Made by a program: the position numbers and the translations under genes. The notes under the pieces are model-generated. The model worked only from the letters and a program-made list of their open reading frames with translations, did no database searches and had not been told where the DNA came from. From contig NZ_SWBQ01000001.1 of assembly GCF_005116445.1 (NCBI RefSeq), positions 1,054,001 through 1,118,000 of the forward strand: DNA of 64,000 bases, read 5' to 3'. This document shows, piece after piece, positions 8,348-17,499 of the stretch (the stretch's first letter is position 1; each line of letters starts with the position of its first letter). This DNA comes from Pedobacter frigoris. GTDB taxonomy: Bacteria > Bacteroidota > Bacteroidia > Sphingobacteriales > Sphingobacteriaceae.

Positions 8348-10411
8348 TTATTTTACTACCGGGAAAGCAGAAATTCTCAGTCTCGCGCCGCCCATAGGTA
8401 CTAAGGTTAACGTAGTTACTGCTTCTTCAGTTATCACAGGGCTCTGAGGAAGCACAGCAGCTAATCCATATTGATCGATTCCCCATTTGGGGATCAGTTT
8501 CCCTTTAGCTTTTAGCTCGATAGGAGCATTGCTGTTTGTGAAGGGGTTATTGTCTTTAGGCCAGGCTTTTTTAACAATGCTAAAAGACTTTTCAGGATGC
8601 TTTGCATCCAGTATCAGTCCGTAGTTCCATGCGGTTTTAGGGTGGATTTCATAAGAAGGCCATTTTTTGGGGTCAGCACCAGGCTGCCATTGTGAATCTC
8701 CAATAGCAGTTTGTTTACTATCTTTTTGTATATAATCCTCTTCGATTTTTAAAGAATACGTCAATGGGCCGTAGTTTACGCTTACACTGTTCTTGTTTTT
8801 CTCCCAGGTCTTTACCTTTAAACTCATTGGGAGCTCTAAAGCGATTTTATCTCCGTTCTTCCATGATCCGCTCAGTTTAATGTATTCACTGCCGCTGGTA
8901 TTTACAGGGATCATTTTGTTATTCACTTTTACAATGGGATTTTTGCACCATTCCGGTACACGGAGGTATAGCGGGAAGTTTACTGCTTTTGGCGTTTTAA
9001 CTGTGATGTTGATCAAATCGTCAAAAGGATATTTCGTAGTTTGGGTAAGAGTGATATCAGTGCCGGTGCCTACTTTTACTTTAACTTCACCCTCCACATA
9101 AAGCTGGACAGCAATTCCGTTATCAGGTGTAGCCATCCAGGTATTCTCAGCATAGTATACCCATCCGGCAGCATGGTTGTGCTGACAGCATCTGCTGCTG
9201 AAAGGATTCATCATCAGAAAGGGGCCGGTATTATCTATGCCGGGATGGTGGTTTTTCGCATCACTGATCACCATGTTCGGGGCGGTTAAATAACGCAAAG
9301 CCCTATAATCTGGAGTAAACGCTGCAGAAAAGGTATTTAAAGCTACATCTTCACAGTTTTCTGCCCAAAATGTATCTCCTGTTATGCCGAGCATCATTTG
9401 GTCAGAAGTCATTTGTTCTACCAGGCCACAGGTTTCTACAGCTTGTCTGGGATCGTCATAACCCTTTCTGGAGTTTTCATCGCCTCCAAACATACCTCCG
9501 GGAACTTGTCCATAGATATTCCTGATCAGTTGATGGTTGCTATAAGAAGCTGCCAGGTCATTCTTGTCATGACTTTGCAGGTAATAGGTAGCCGGCTCCC
9601 TGAAACATTGTGCAATATTTACATTGTGCCAGTTGGGCAGGTTGTCTGTTTGTCTCCAGTTGGCAGTGTTCTTGTCAATCTTCGTTGCGAGATCAAGCAA
9701 CCATTTGTCACCGGTACGGTTGTAAAGCCAATAGATACTGGTAATGTTATCTCCGCCCCGGCTTTTTTCCCAGTAATCTTCCAATAATTTATCATCAGGA
9801 ATGCTCAATTGCCATTTGAAATATTTGGTCATCAGATCGATAACCCTTGAATCTTTAGTATACTCATAGTAAGATTGAAGGCACCAAAGCATCGGCATAT
9901 TTGTCCAAAGATCCCGTTTACCATTTCCTTTTTCTACAAATGGGCCAAAATCACCATTGTCACGTTGATTGTTCAATGTCGCATTGATCCAGAATTTGGT
10001 TTCTGTGATCATTTTATCGTCGTTGAGCATGTAGCCTATATTGGAATAGCCCTTTAGCCAGTAGGGCAATTCTTCCCATCCGTGTTTTCCCACACCGCTT
10101 TTATTCAACCATGCATTGTCGTTTTTAGAAAGCCAAATACTGATCTCTCCTAGATTTCCTGTCAAGCCATTTTTTTGGAGTACTAACGCTTGCTTAAGCC
10201 ATCCTCCCGGGCTAATGGTGCCAATAGGCAATTTTATAAAGTGATTGTTGAGCAGGGGAGCTTTATTACTTACATAGTAGCTGTTAGGTATATTATTGCT
10301 GGTCGTTTTTACTACCTCCGCTTTGATACTTTGGGCAATACTATATTGTACAGGTAATCCTGACAGCGAGAAAGCCATCAGGATTATTGTATTTTTTATG
10401 TTAAAACTCAT
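8348..10411 (-). CDS. GH127-type beta-L-arabinofuranosidase (DUF1680)
   Basis: A secreted glycoside hydrolase of 687 residues with a signal peptide at the N-terminus (TIILMAFSLSGLPVQYSIAQ). The fold is an (alpha/alpha)6 barrel followed by beta-sandwich domains. The GH127 zinc/cysteine active site is visible: E326-T-C328 (VETCGLVEQM) and the pair C408-C409 (SSRCCQHNHAAGW). Spacing matches the Glu/Cys/Cys-Cys set known from the Bifidobacterium enzyme HypBA1. Members release beta-L-arabinofuranose from plant glycoproteins or pectin side chains; GH146 is a close alternative. It lies 10 bp downstream of the GH2 gene, probably in one operon, with a terminator after it. Confidence 0.9.
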   Translation of the reverse strand: MSFNIKNTIILMAFSLSGLPVQYSIAQSIKAEVVKTTSNNIPNSYYVSNKAPLLNNHFIKLPIGTISPGGWLKQALVLQKNGLTGNLGEISIWLSKNDNAWLNKSGVGKHGWEELPYWLKGYSNIGYMLNDDKMITETKFWINATLNNQRDNGDFGPFVEKGNGKRDLWTNMPMLWCLQSYYEYTKDSRVIDLMTKYFKWQLSIPDDKLLEDYWEKSRGGDNITSIYWLYNRTGDKWLLDLATKIDKNTANWRQTDNLPNWHNVNIAQCFREPATYYLQSHDKNDLAASYSNHQLIRNIYGQVPGGMFGGDENSRKGYDDPRQAVETCGLVEQMTSDQMMLGITGDTFWAENCEDVALNTFSAAFTPDYRALRYLTAPNMVISDAKNHHPGIDNTGPFLMMNPFSSRCCQHNHAAGWVYYAENTWMATPDNGIAVQLYVEGEVKVKVGTGTDITLTQTTKYPFDDLINITVKTPKAVNFPLYLRVPEWCKNPIVKVNNKMIPVNTSGSEYIKLSGSWKNGDKIALELPMSLKVKTWEKNKNSVSVNYGPLTYSLKIEEDYIQKDSKQTAIGDSQWQPGADPKKWPSYEIHPKTAWNYGLILDAKHPEKSFSIVKKAWPKDNNPFTNSNAPIELKAKGKLIPKWGIDQYGLAAVLPQSPVITEEAVTTLTLVPMGGARLRISAFPVVK

Positions 10412-10421
10412 AATACGCTTA

Positions 10422-12257
10422 TTATTTAAGTTCTACCAGTGATTTATTGTACAATTTATTCGTCACCTCTTTAAGTTTTGCCTCAGGTACTTTGATTATC
10501 TTTCTGTCATAAGTCATCAATCCGTTGGTTTCCTGTTCCACATCTGTAGTCTGTGTATATACAGCAGCTGAAAGCCCTTTTTTGATCAGGTATTCCATTC
10601 TGTTCATAAACGATGCGTATTTCTCGAAAAGCTCATCAGCAGTTTTGAAACTCTGGTATCCCCAGTTATCTTTCTCTTTCCAGGTATGCCCGGGTACCGG
10701 TAATCCCAATCCGCCATACTCACCCAATACGATGGCATGAGTAGGGCCAAATAGATCAGGACGAGGCATCTGAGGGTCAGGGTAATGATGGAGGTCAACG
10801 ATATCACCGGTGATCACATGATTGCCGCCACTCGCACTATTGACCAGGCGAGAAGGATCTTTTGCTTTAGTCCATTCAGCAATCTCTTTGGTTTTAAACT
10901 GTCCCCATGCTTCGTTGAAAGGTGTCCACACAATAATGCTCGGAAAGTTATGTAGATCATCCATGATTTCTTTCCATTCTTTGCGGTACATTGCTTCAGA
11001 TTCTGGTGTCCGGTTCTTATCTGTTCCGCCCATTTGGCCCAGTTTAGGCTCCCAATGGTTACCTAGATCTCCGCTTGGCATGTCTTGCCATACCAGCATC
11101 CCCATTTTATCGCATTCATAATACCAGCGTGCAGGTTCAACTTTAATGTGTTTTCGGATCATATTAAAACCCATTTCCTTAGTTTTAATGATGTCAAATT
11201 TCAACGCTTCGTCAGTAGGGGCTGTGTATAATCCATCTGGCCACCATCCCTGATCTAAGGGCCCATATTGAAATACAAATTCATTATTTAACAGCATGCG
11301 CTGCACACCATTTTTATCCAAGCCGATTGAAGATTTACGCATGGCAAAGTAGCTGCCTGCTTCATCAATCACTTTACCGTTTCTAATAACGGCAATCTTC
11401 AGGTCGTATAAGAATGGGTCGGTTGGTGACCATAATTTTGGATTGGCGATAGCTAATGTGGCGTTTGTATTTGCATCAACTTCCTGTTCCGCTATCTTGG
11501 TTTTGTCATCAAAAGCAGTGATCCTGATTTTGTCACCACTAACAATCGACTGTACATCTGCGCTTACTGAGATTGTTTTCGCATCAATATCAGGTGTGTG
11601 TTTGGTTGAAGCTATATAAGTTTTAGGTACACTTTCGAGCCAGACTGTCTGCCAAATCCCACTAACCGGAGTATACCAAATGCCTTCAGGTTTTTTTACT
11701 TGTTTACCTCTTGGCTGGGGTCCTTCATCTGTTGGATCCCATACGCTGATGGTAAGTTCCTGTTTCCCGCTTTTTCTAACAAACACGGTAATATCAAATG
11801 TAAACGGATCGAATCCACCTTCATGCGAACCAACTTTTTGTCCGTTTACCCAAATGTCTGTTTTCCAGTCTACGGCACCAAAATGAAGCAAAATGCTGTT
11901 CTTCATTGTCGAAGGGATAATAAAGCTGGTTTTATACCAAAGCAGATTGTTCTTATCTATGGTTTTTCCAACTCCTGATAAAGAAGACTCCAGAGCAAAA
12001 GGAACAAGGATTTTTCCCTGATACGCCTTAGGTGTTTCATTTTTTCCAGTGATGGCATAATCCCACAAGCCATTTAGATTTTTCCAGTTGTTGTTCCTGG
12101 TCAGGTGTGGCCGAGGGTATTCTGGTAAAGGTTTTAAAGGATCTACTTTTTCCGCCCATGGTGAAGCAATTTTTCCTGGTACAGGCTTCCATGTTTGTGC
12201 TGAGACGATAAGAGATTGGCTAAGGAATAGTCCGACTACATAGGTCTTTAGTTTCAT
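10422..12257 (-). CDS. glycoside hydrolase family 2 enzyme
   Basis: A 611-residue secreted enzyme with a signal peptide ending near SLIVSAQ (residue 21). The N-terminal jelly-roll sugar-binding domain (about 50-210, with LLHFGAVDWKTDIWVNG) is followed by an Ig-like domain (215-305) and a TIM barrel (310-605). The catalytic acid/base is E449 in PFNEAWGQF and the nucleophile is probably E513 in VLGEYGGLG. GH2 covers beta-galactosidase, beta-glucuronidase and beta-mannosidase; the sequence does not settle which, and alpha-L-arabinofuranosidase members also exist. The neighbour GH127 suggests an arabinose-rich plant glycan. It is the first gene of the two-gene unit and is divergent from the hybrid regulator, its likely activator. 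Confidence 0.92.
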   Translation of the reverse strand: MKLKTYVVGLFLSQSLIVSAQTWKPVPGKIASPWAEKVDPLKPLPEYPRPHLTRNNNWKNLNGLWDYAITGKNETPKAYQGKILVPFALESSLSGVGKTIDKNNLLWYKTSFIIPSTMKNSILLHFGAVDWKTDIWVNGQKVGSHEGGFDPFTFDITVFVRKSGKQELTISVWDPTDEGPQPRGKQVKKPEGIWYTPVSGIWQTVWLESVPKTYIASTKHTPDIDAKTISVSADVQSIVSGDKIRITAFDDKTKIAEQEVDANTNATLAIANPKLWSPTDPFLYDLKIAVIRNGKVIDEAGSYFAMRKSSIGLDKNGVQRMLLNNEFVFQYGPLDQGWWPDGLYTAPTDEALKFDIIKTKEMGFNMIRKHIKVEPARWYYECDKMGMLVWQDMPSGDLGNHWEPKLGQMGGTDKNRTPESEAMYRKEWKEIMDDLHNFPSIIVWTPFNEAWGQFKTKEIAEWTKAKDPSRLVNSASGGNHVITGDIVDLHHYPDPQMPRPDLFGPTHAIVLGEYGGLGLPVPGHTWKEKDNWGYQSFKTADELFEKYASFMNRMEYLIKKGLSAAVYTQTTDVEQETNGLMTYDRKIIKVPEAKLKEVTNKLYNKSLVELK

Positions 12258-12358
12258 AAAATCGAATATTTGGTTTTTTGTGGTTAAAATATTTATTGGC
12301 GCAGTCTTAGGTGTTGCGACAATTAATATTCAAATAAAACGCTTTAGCTTCATTAATA

Positions 12359-12387
12359 TGTCTCAATTTTTATGCATTTTGTCTCAA
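12359..12387. promoter_or_regulatory. TGTCTCAA direct repeat, candidate regulator operator
   Basis: TGTCTCAATTT at 12359 and TGTCTCAAATTT at 12380 are direct repeats spaced 21 bp, two helical turns. This is the geometry expected for an AraC-family DNA-binding domain. They lie between the GH2 gene and the hybrid regulator and span the regulator's first ATG. Confidence 0.45.
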
Positions 12388-15300
12388 ATTTCTGGCAGCA
12401 ACATAATGCGTCCGCTACAATTGTATCATGTCTAACAACCAAATATAAATTGAAAAGGTTATTCTTAATTTTGCTTTTTCTGTGTAACTGCGCTAATTTA
12501 CTGAAAGCACAGCCTTTTCATTTCCGACATTACCAGGTTGAACAGGGGCTGTCATACAACTCTGTATTTAGTATTTTGCAGGATTCCAAAGGATTTTTGT
12601 GGTTTGGCACTAAAGACGGACTCAATCGCTTCGATGGTTATAATTTTAAGGTATTCAGAAATGATCCCAAGGACCAGAAGAGTATAGGGAATAATGTAAT
12701 TCGCTCCATTTGCGAAGATAAATCCGGTAGCTTATGGATTGGCACTTCTTTTGGATTATATCTTTATCAGAATACTACGGAGGTATTTAAGGGTATAGCA
12801 TCGACGAGGAAATCAGCAGTATGGGATTTATTGGATGATAGGGAAGGCAGCATACTTTTTATTTCTAATTTTACCATTTATCGATACAATAAAGCCAGGA
12901 ATGAGGTAGTACCGCTCAGTAATAACCAGAATTTTGAAGCATCGTCCATTTGCTTTACAGCTGACGGTACTTTATGGGCATCAACAAGGACGGGAGAGAT
13001 TCAACGTTACAACAAAGCCAAAGATTACTTTGAAGGATTTGATTTGTATAACCATTCGTCTGAGGTCATTTCAAAATGGATAGATAAAATTTATCCGGCA
13101 GGGAATTCTATCTTAATAGGTACTTCACATCAGGGTGTTAAGCTGTTTGACATTAAATCATTATCATATAGAGATGTGCTGACTTTTAATCAGGATAAAA
13201 CCAGCATTTATGCTAAGAATTTTCTTCATTACGAAGGAGATATCTATTGGATCGCAACCGAGTCCGGCGTATTTGTATACAATATCAGTACGGGCAAGTA
13301 TGCTAATTTACGAAAAAACTTCAGTGATCCTTATGCCATTTCAGACAACGCAATCTATGCGCTGTCTAAAGATAAGGAGGGTGGCGTATGGGTGGGTACT
13401 TATTTTGGAGGCGTTAATTACTATCCTAAACCTTTTACTTCCTTTGATAAATTCTTCGCTCAGGGCAAAGGGAAAGAGAAGTCGCTCAGTGGGAATGCAG
13501 TTCGGGAAATTACTAAAGATAAGTTTGGCAATTTATGGATCGGGACTGAAGACGCCGGATTGAATAAATTAGCTGCAGGTCAAAATATACTTAGCGTTTT
13601 TAGTCCTGATGGTGCAAAAACCAATATATCACATACCAATATCCATGCGCTCATGGCAGTTGATGATGAACTATGGATTGGTACTTACGAGCAGGGGCTG
13701 GATGTGATGAATATCCGTACTGGTAAAGTTGTCCGCCATTACGAAAAGGGAGCTGGGTTGAATTCCCTTAATTCCAATTTCATTGAATGTATTTATCGTA
13801 CTCGTGCAGGACAGATTTTGGTCGGTACTGCTTATGGATTATACCAATACAATACAGGTTCAAACGATTTTACCTTGATTAAAGATGTTCCGGATTATTT
13901 GTTCGTCATGAGCATCAATGAGGATAAAGACGGAAACATTTGGGTGGGACCCATCCGGGAAGGGCTCTATTTTTATAATCCAGTCACCAGGAAAAAGGGA
14001 TTTTATAAATATCACCCTGAAAAGCTCAATAGTCTAAGTAATGATTTTGTGAATAATGTATTTATTGCAAAAGACAATACCATATGGGTTTCTACAGAAA
14101 ACGGACTTAACAAACTGGATAAGGCAAAAGGTACGTTTACCAGGTATGGGACAGATGAGGGATTTCCAAGTAATGTCTTTTACAGGATAGAAGAAGACGA
14201 AGAGCGTAATTTATGGCTGAGTACTTCGAAGGGTTTGGTATGTTTTAATCCCATCACAGAAAAAATGCGTGTCTATACAAAGGCTAATGGCCTGTTGAAC
14301 GATCAGTTTAATTACAATTCGTCCTTTAAAGATGATTCAGGAAAGATGTTCTTTGGAAGTGTAAATGGAATGATCGCTTTTAATCCATCTGGTTTTGTAA
14401 AAAACGCCATCGTTCCGGAGGTGCAGATTACAGGTTTCCAGGTGTTCAATGAAGAGTTGCGTATTGATGAAGGCAATTCGCCATTGAAAAGATCTATCAC
14501 TTTTACCGACCAGATTAATCTCACCTATGACCAGTCTACTTTTAGTATTGATTTTGCGGCTCCAGTATATACAGACTATGAAACTGCTGAATATGCCTAT
14601 AAACTCGAAGGAGTGGATAAGGATTATACCTATCTCAAAAAGAACAGAAAGGTATTCTATACCAAACTGTCTCCAGGTATTTATACCTTTTTGGTGAAGG
14701 CAACGAATAGTAGTGGCCAGTGGAATGAGACACCCAGAAAATTGACTATTCGTATTTCACCTCCATTTTGGTTGAGCATCTGGGCCTATATTTTTTATCT
14801 TGTACTGTGTTTATCTGTACTATATTTTACTGTTCGATATTTTAACAACAAGGTAAAGCTTCGTAACCAACGAAAATTGGAGGTGTTGAAAAATCAGAAA
14901 GAAAAGGAGCTTTATGAAGCTAAAATCGAGTTCTTTACACAGATTACGCATGAGATCAGGACCCCTTTGACTTTGATTAAGGGGCCAATAGAAACAGTAA
15001 TAAATAAATTTAATCCAGGTACGGAGGTGTTAAATTACCTGCATACTATGGAAAAAAATGCGGACAGGTTACTTGATCTCACTAACCAGTTACTGGATTT
15101 CAGGAAAATTGAATCGAAGGAATATCAATTGCATTACATTAAATCGGACGTCTGTGCCTTGTTACATGCAAACTTTGTGAGATTTGAAGCTGCGACAGAA
15201 GGGAAGAAAATTAATTATGAAATCCAATTGCCGGAAAATCCGGTTTATGCTTCCTTAGATTCTGAGGCAGTTAATAAAATACTTAGTAACCTGCTCAGCA

Positions 15301-16439
15301 ATGCAGTTAAGTACGCAAAAAGCACCATTAATGTAAAACTCGAAGTTTGTGCTGATCCTGATGAAACTTTGCAGATCATTTTTAGAAATGACGGTTACTT
15401 AATTCCTTATGGTATGAGGGAGCGGATTTTTGAATCTTTTGTAAGACTCGACGAAACTTCTTCTGAAGTTGGTACAGGTATAGGTCTTGCCCTTGCACGT
15501 TCTTTAGCAAAATTACATAGCGGAAAGCTTAGTGTTCATGATGAAGGGGGAATGAATGTTTTTGTTCTTAGTCTTCCAATACAACAGAAACAGGAAAGTC
15601 GCCCCTTTAAAGGCGTTGATGTCGGCAGCTCCTATGAACAAATTTCAGGAAAGACAAACTCTTTGGAGGAAAAACCATTGATCGTGCTGGTAGATGATAA
15701 TTTAGATATTATTGATTATCTGTCCGGAGAACTTGGTAGTAATTACAACATTTTGAAAGCCGCAAATGGATTCGAAGCATTAGGTCTTATCAAGACTCAT
15801 GCTGTACAACTCGTGGTTAGTGATGTCATGATGCCACTGATGGATGGTTTTGAGCTTTGTACTGCTATTAAAGCGGACATAGAGATCAGTCATATCCCTG
15901 TGATTTTGCTTACCGCAAAAACTACATCTCAGTCTAAAATAACCGGACTGGAGATTGGGGCAGATGCTTACATGGAAAAACCTTTTTCACCTAATCATCT
16001 CATGGCACAAATACAAAGCCTATTAAATAACAGGGCTAAACTAAGAGCATATTTTGCGAGTTCTCCTTTGATACACCTAAAGAGTATTGCCCATTCTAAA
16101 CCGGATGAGATACTGCTGGATAAGCTGAATAGCTTTATTGTCAAAAATCTCTCCAATAGAGATCTGGATGTAGATCAGCTGGCAGACATCATGAACATGA
16201 GCAGAGCTACTTTCTATCGGAAAGTCAAATCTATATCTAACCTTTCACCTAATGAACTCATCAATATCACAAGATTGAAAAGGGCAGCGGAACTGCTGAT
16301 CAAAACAGATCATAAGATTCAACAGGTTGCAGACATGACGGGTTTTAGTTCCCAGGCACAGTTTGGTAGGTCATTTACAAAGCAATTTGGAATTACACCG
16401 TCGGCCTATGTTCACGAAAAAAAGCAAACTTTTGAATAG
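12372..16439 (+). CDS. hybrid two-component sensor/regulator (HTCS)
   Basis: A 1355-residue one-protein signal system. A signal peptide (RLFLILLFLCNCANLLKAQ) leads to a periplasmic sensor of two-component propeller repeats (about 45-670; repeated LWIGT and GLNRFDG motifs) and a Y_Y_Y domain. A membrane helix follows (WLSIWAYIFYLVLCLSVLYF, about 798-817). Inside are a histidine kinase with H860 in THEIRTPLTL, an ATPase domain (GTGIGLALA), a receiver with D1151 (VVSDVMMPLMDG) and a C-terminal AraC helix-turn-helix. HTCS proteins bind glycan fragments and activate adjacent utilisation genes; here the divergent GH2-GH127 pair is the obvious target. The signal peptide would fit better with a TTG start at 12450, which also leaves the TGTCTCAA repeats outside the gene. 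Confidence 0.95.
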   Translation: MHFVSNFWQQHNASATIVSCLTTKYKLKRLFLILLFLCNCANLLKAQPFHFRHYQVEQGLSYNSVFSILQDSKGFLWFGTKDGLNRFDGYNFKVFRNDPKDQKSIGNNVIRSICEDKSGSLWIGTSFGLYLYQNTTEVFKGIASTRKSAVWDLLDDREGSILFISNFTIYRYNKARNEVVPLSNNQNFEASSICFTADGTLWASTRTGEIQRYNKAKDYFEGFDLYNHSSEVISKWIDKIYPAGNSILIGTSHQGVKLFDIKSLSYRDVLTFNQDKTSIYAKNFLHYEGDIYWIATESGVFVYNISTGKYANLRKNFSDPYAISDNAIYALSKDKEGGVWVGTYFGGVNYYPKPFTSFDKFFAQGKGKEKSLSGNAVREITKDKFGNLWIGTEDAGLNKLAAGQNILSVFSPDGAKTNISHTNIHALMAVDDELWIGTYEQGLDVMNIRTGKVVRHYEKGAGLNSLNSNFIECIYRTRAGQILVGTAYGLYQYNTGSNDFTLIKDVPDYLFVMSINEDKDGNIWVGPIREGLYFYNPVTRKKGFYKYHPEKLNSLSNDFVNNVFIAKDNTIWVSTENGLNKLDKAKGTFTRYGTDEGFPSNVFYRIEEDEERNLWLSTSKGLVCFNPITEKMRVYTKANGLLNDQFNYNSSFKDDSGKMFFGSVNGMIAFNPSGFVKNAIVPEVQITGFQVFNEELRIDEGNSPLKRSITFTDQINLTYDQSTFSIDFAAPVYTDYETAEYAYKLEGVDKDYTYLKKNRKVFYTKLSPGIYTFLVKATNSSGQWNETPRKLTIRISPPFWLSIWAYIFYLVLCLSVLYFTVRYFNNKVKLRNQRKLEVLKNQKEKELYEAKIEFFTQITHEIRTPLTLIKGPIETVINKFNPGTEVLNYLHTMEKNADRLLDLTNQLLDFRKIESKEYQLHYIKSDVCALLHANFVRFEAATEGKKINYEIQLPENPVYASLDSEAVNKILSNLLSNAVKYAKSTINVKLEVCADPDETLQIIFRNDGYLIPYGMRERIFESFVRLDETSSEVGTGIGLALARSLAKLHSGKLSVHDEGGMNVFVLSLPIQQKQESRPFKGVDVGSSYEQISGKTNSLEEKPLIVLVDDNLDIIDYLSGELGSNYNILKAANGFEALGLIKTHAVQLVVSDVMMPLMDGFELCTAIKADIEISHIPVILLTAKTTSQSKITGLEIGADAYMEKPFSPNHLMAQIQSLLNNRAKLRAYFASSPLIHLKSIAHSKPDEILLDKLNSFIVKNLSNRDLDVDQLADIMNMSRATFYRKVKSISNLSPNELINITRLKRAAELLIKTDHKIQQVADMTGFSSQAQFGRSFTKQFGITPSAYVHEKKQTFE

Positions 16440-16478
16440 AATCCAATTGACTTTTTTATGTAATTTATTCAATGAAAC

Positions 16479-16508
16479 TTGTGTGTTTTGATTAGGTTTC
16501 TATATTTG
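16479..16508 (+). promoter_or_regulatory. Bacteroidota-type promoter
   Basis: TTG at 16479-16481, a 19-base spacer, then TATATTTG at 16501-16508 match the -33 TTG and -7 TAnnTTTG elements. The start codon of the small secreted protein lies 33 bases downstream. Confidence 0.7.
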
Positions 16509-16541
16509 CAATGTTGACACACCAATCACGATCAGGGACAA

Positions 16542-16850
16542 ATGTTTAAAAAATTAACAGGTTTACTTATTCTAATATCATTTTTGATGATAAAGAGTGC
16601 CTCGTTTGTAATGTGTAATGATGAAGAGGTTTTGATCAGTTATCATTTGCAACAACCAGGTGAAGAATTCCCAGATGATTCAAAAGAAGACAAACAAGTG
16701 GAGTTTTCACTGGATGATGAAATAAGTCCTGGCTTTGAATGGATCGAACAGCTTCGGTCTTCCGAGAAACTGAATCATTTTAGTTTTCCAGAAACCGTTA
16801 AGGTACATTTGTCGCTCCCTAGTCCTCCTCCCAACATCCTGGTTGGTTAA
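16542..16850 (+). CDS. small secreted hypothetical protein
   Basis: The 102-residue product begins with a hydrophobic signal segment (LTGLLILISFLMIKSASFV). The mature part is acidic (EEFPDDSKEDK, FSLDDEISPGFEW) and ends in a proline-rich tail (LPSPPPNILVG). I recognise no family. A well-formed promoter precedes it. It sits between the glycan regulator and the megasynthase gene and reads in the same direction as both; whether it belongs with either is not clear. Confidence 0.6.
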   Translation: MFKKLTGLLILISFLMIKSASFVMCNDEEVLISYHLQQPGEEFPDDSKEDKQVEFSLDDEISPGFEWIEQLRSSEKLNHFSFPETVKVHLSLPSPPPNILVG

Positions 16851-16928
16851 ATTAAAAAAGAATACTTATTTATTAACGAGATCCGGGCATTATCATGTCA
16901 GGGAAATTTTGAATCCAATTATAATTTT

Positions 16929-17366
16929 ATGAGATATCCATTAATACTGAAGGGGTCTGCAATAGGCCTTTTATTTACTGCATTTACTTTATCCGCAAAT
17001 GCACAAAAAATTGAAGAACAACAATTGAAGATTAAAATAGGTAAGATTGAAAACTCTACACAACACCTAAAGAACCTGGAACCGGTTACTTTTAAATATG
17101 ATGTAGATAAATATAAATACCTTAAACTTCCGGTGGGAGAGCAGTATGGTTTTTTGGCCAGCAATGTAAGACCAGAATTTCCAGAAATGGTTTATGAAGC
17201 TTCTAAAGTGTACAACGAAGGAAAAAATGCCTCAAAGGTAGCCAGATACAGTGAAGTTAATACCGAAAGTATGATTCCTTTACTGGTTGCAGCTATCAAA
17301 GAACAACAGGCAGAAATTGAACTCTTGAAAAAAGAGTTAAATCTTTTGAAAGAGAAATCCAAATAG
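16929..17366 (+). CDS. tail-fibre/endosialidase-chaperone (S74)-like secreted protein
   Basis: The 145-residue product has a signal peptide (GLLFTAFTLSANA). The middle reads KNLEPVTFKYDVDKY and EQYGFLASNVRPEFPEMVYE, then the SMIPLLVAAIKEQQAEIE helix and a C-terminal coiled coil of K/E/L heptads. This order matches the intramolecular chaperone domain of tail spikes (Peptidase_S74, PF13884), but without the long beta-helical passenger and with no phage genes nearby. Bacteroidota genomes carry many such stand-alone copies, with unknown role. The self-cleaving Ser/Lys dyad of S74 is not obvious. A strong terminator follows, so it is separate from the megasynthase gene. Confidence 0.75.
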   Translation: MRYPLILKGSAIGLLFTAFTLSANAQKIEEQQLKIKIGKIENSTQHLKNLEPVTFKYDVDKYKYLKLPVGEQYGFLASNVRPEFPEMVYEASKVYNEGKNASKVARYSEVNTESMIPLLVAAIKEQQAEIELLKKELNLLKEKSK

Positions 17367-17391
17367 CAGTTTTTTTAGTTTAGTGTTTTTG

Positions 17392-17418
17392 AAAAAGGCC
17401 ATCCTTGTGATGGCCTTT
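17392..17418 (+). terminator. rho-independent terminator
   Basis: The arms AAAAGGCCATC and GATGGCCTTTT pair perfectly over 11 bp around a 5-nt loop, CTTGT, with a T-run in the right arm. It lies 25 bases past the S74-like stop and isolates the megasynthase gene from upstream transcription. Confidence 0.9.
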
Positions 17419-17488
17419 TATAACAACTTTGATGCATGAATTAAATTGGCGGAGTTATTGGTATATACTGATAGTCATTAACGCTATT

Positions 17489-17493
17489 AAGGA
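17489..17493 (+). promoter_or_regulatory. ribosome binding site for a TTG start
   Basis: AAGGA sits six bases upstream of the TTG at 17500. Shine-Dalgarno sites are rare in this phylum, so its presence helps to fix the non-ATG start. The next in-frame ATG (codon 34, MGDQYLSY) lies inside the adenylation domain and would remove its first strand. Confidence 0.5.
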
Positions 17494-17499
17494 ATAAAA

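Noticed and set aside
16929-17366. Prophage remnant
   Set aside because: Only one tail-fibre-like domain is present, with a bacterial signal peptide, and no other phage gene lies around it.
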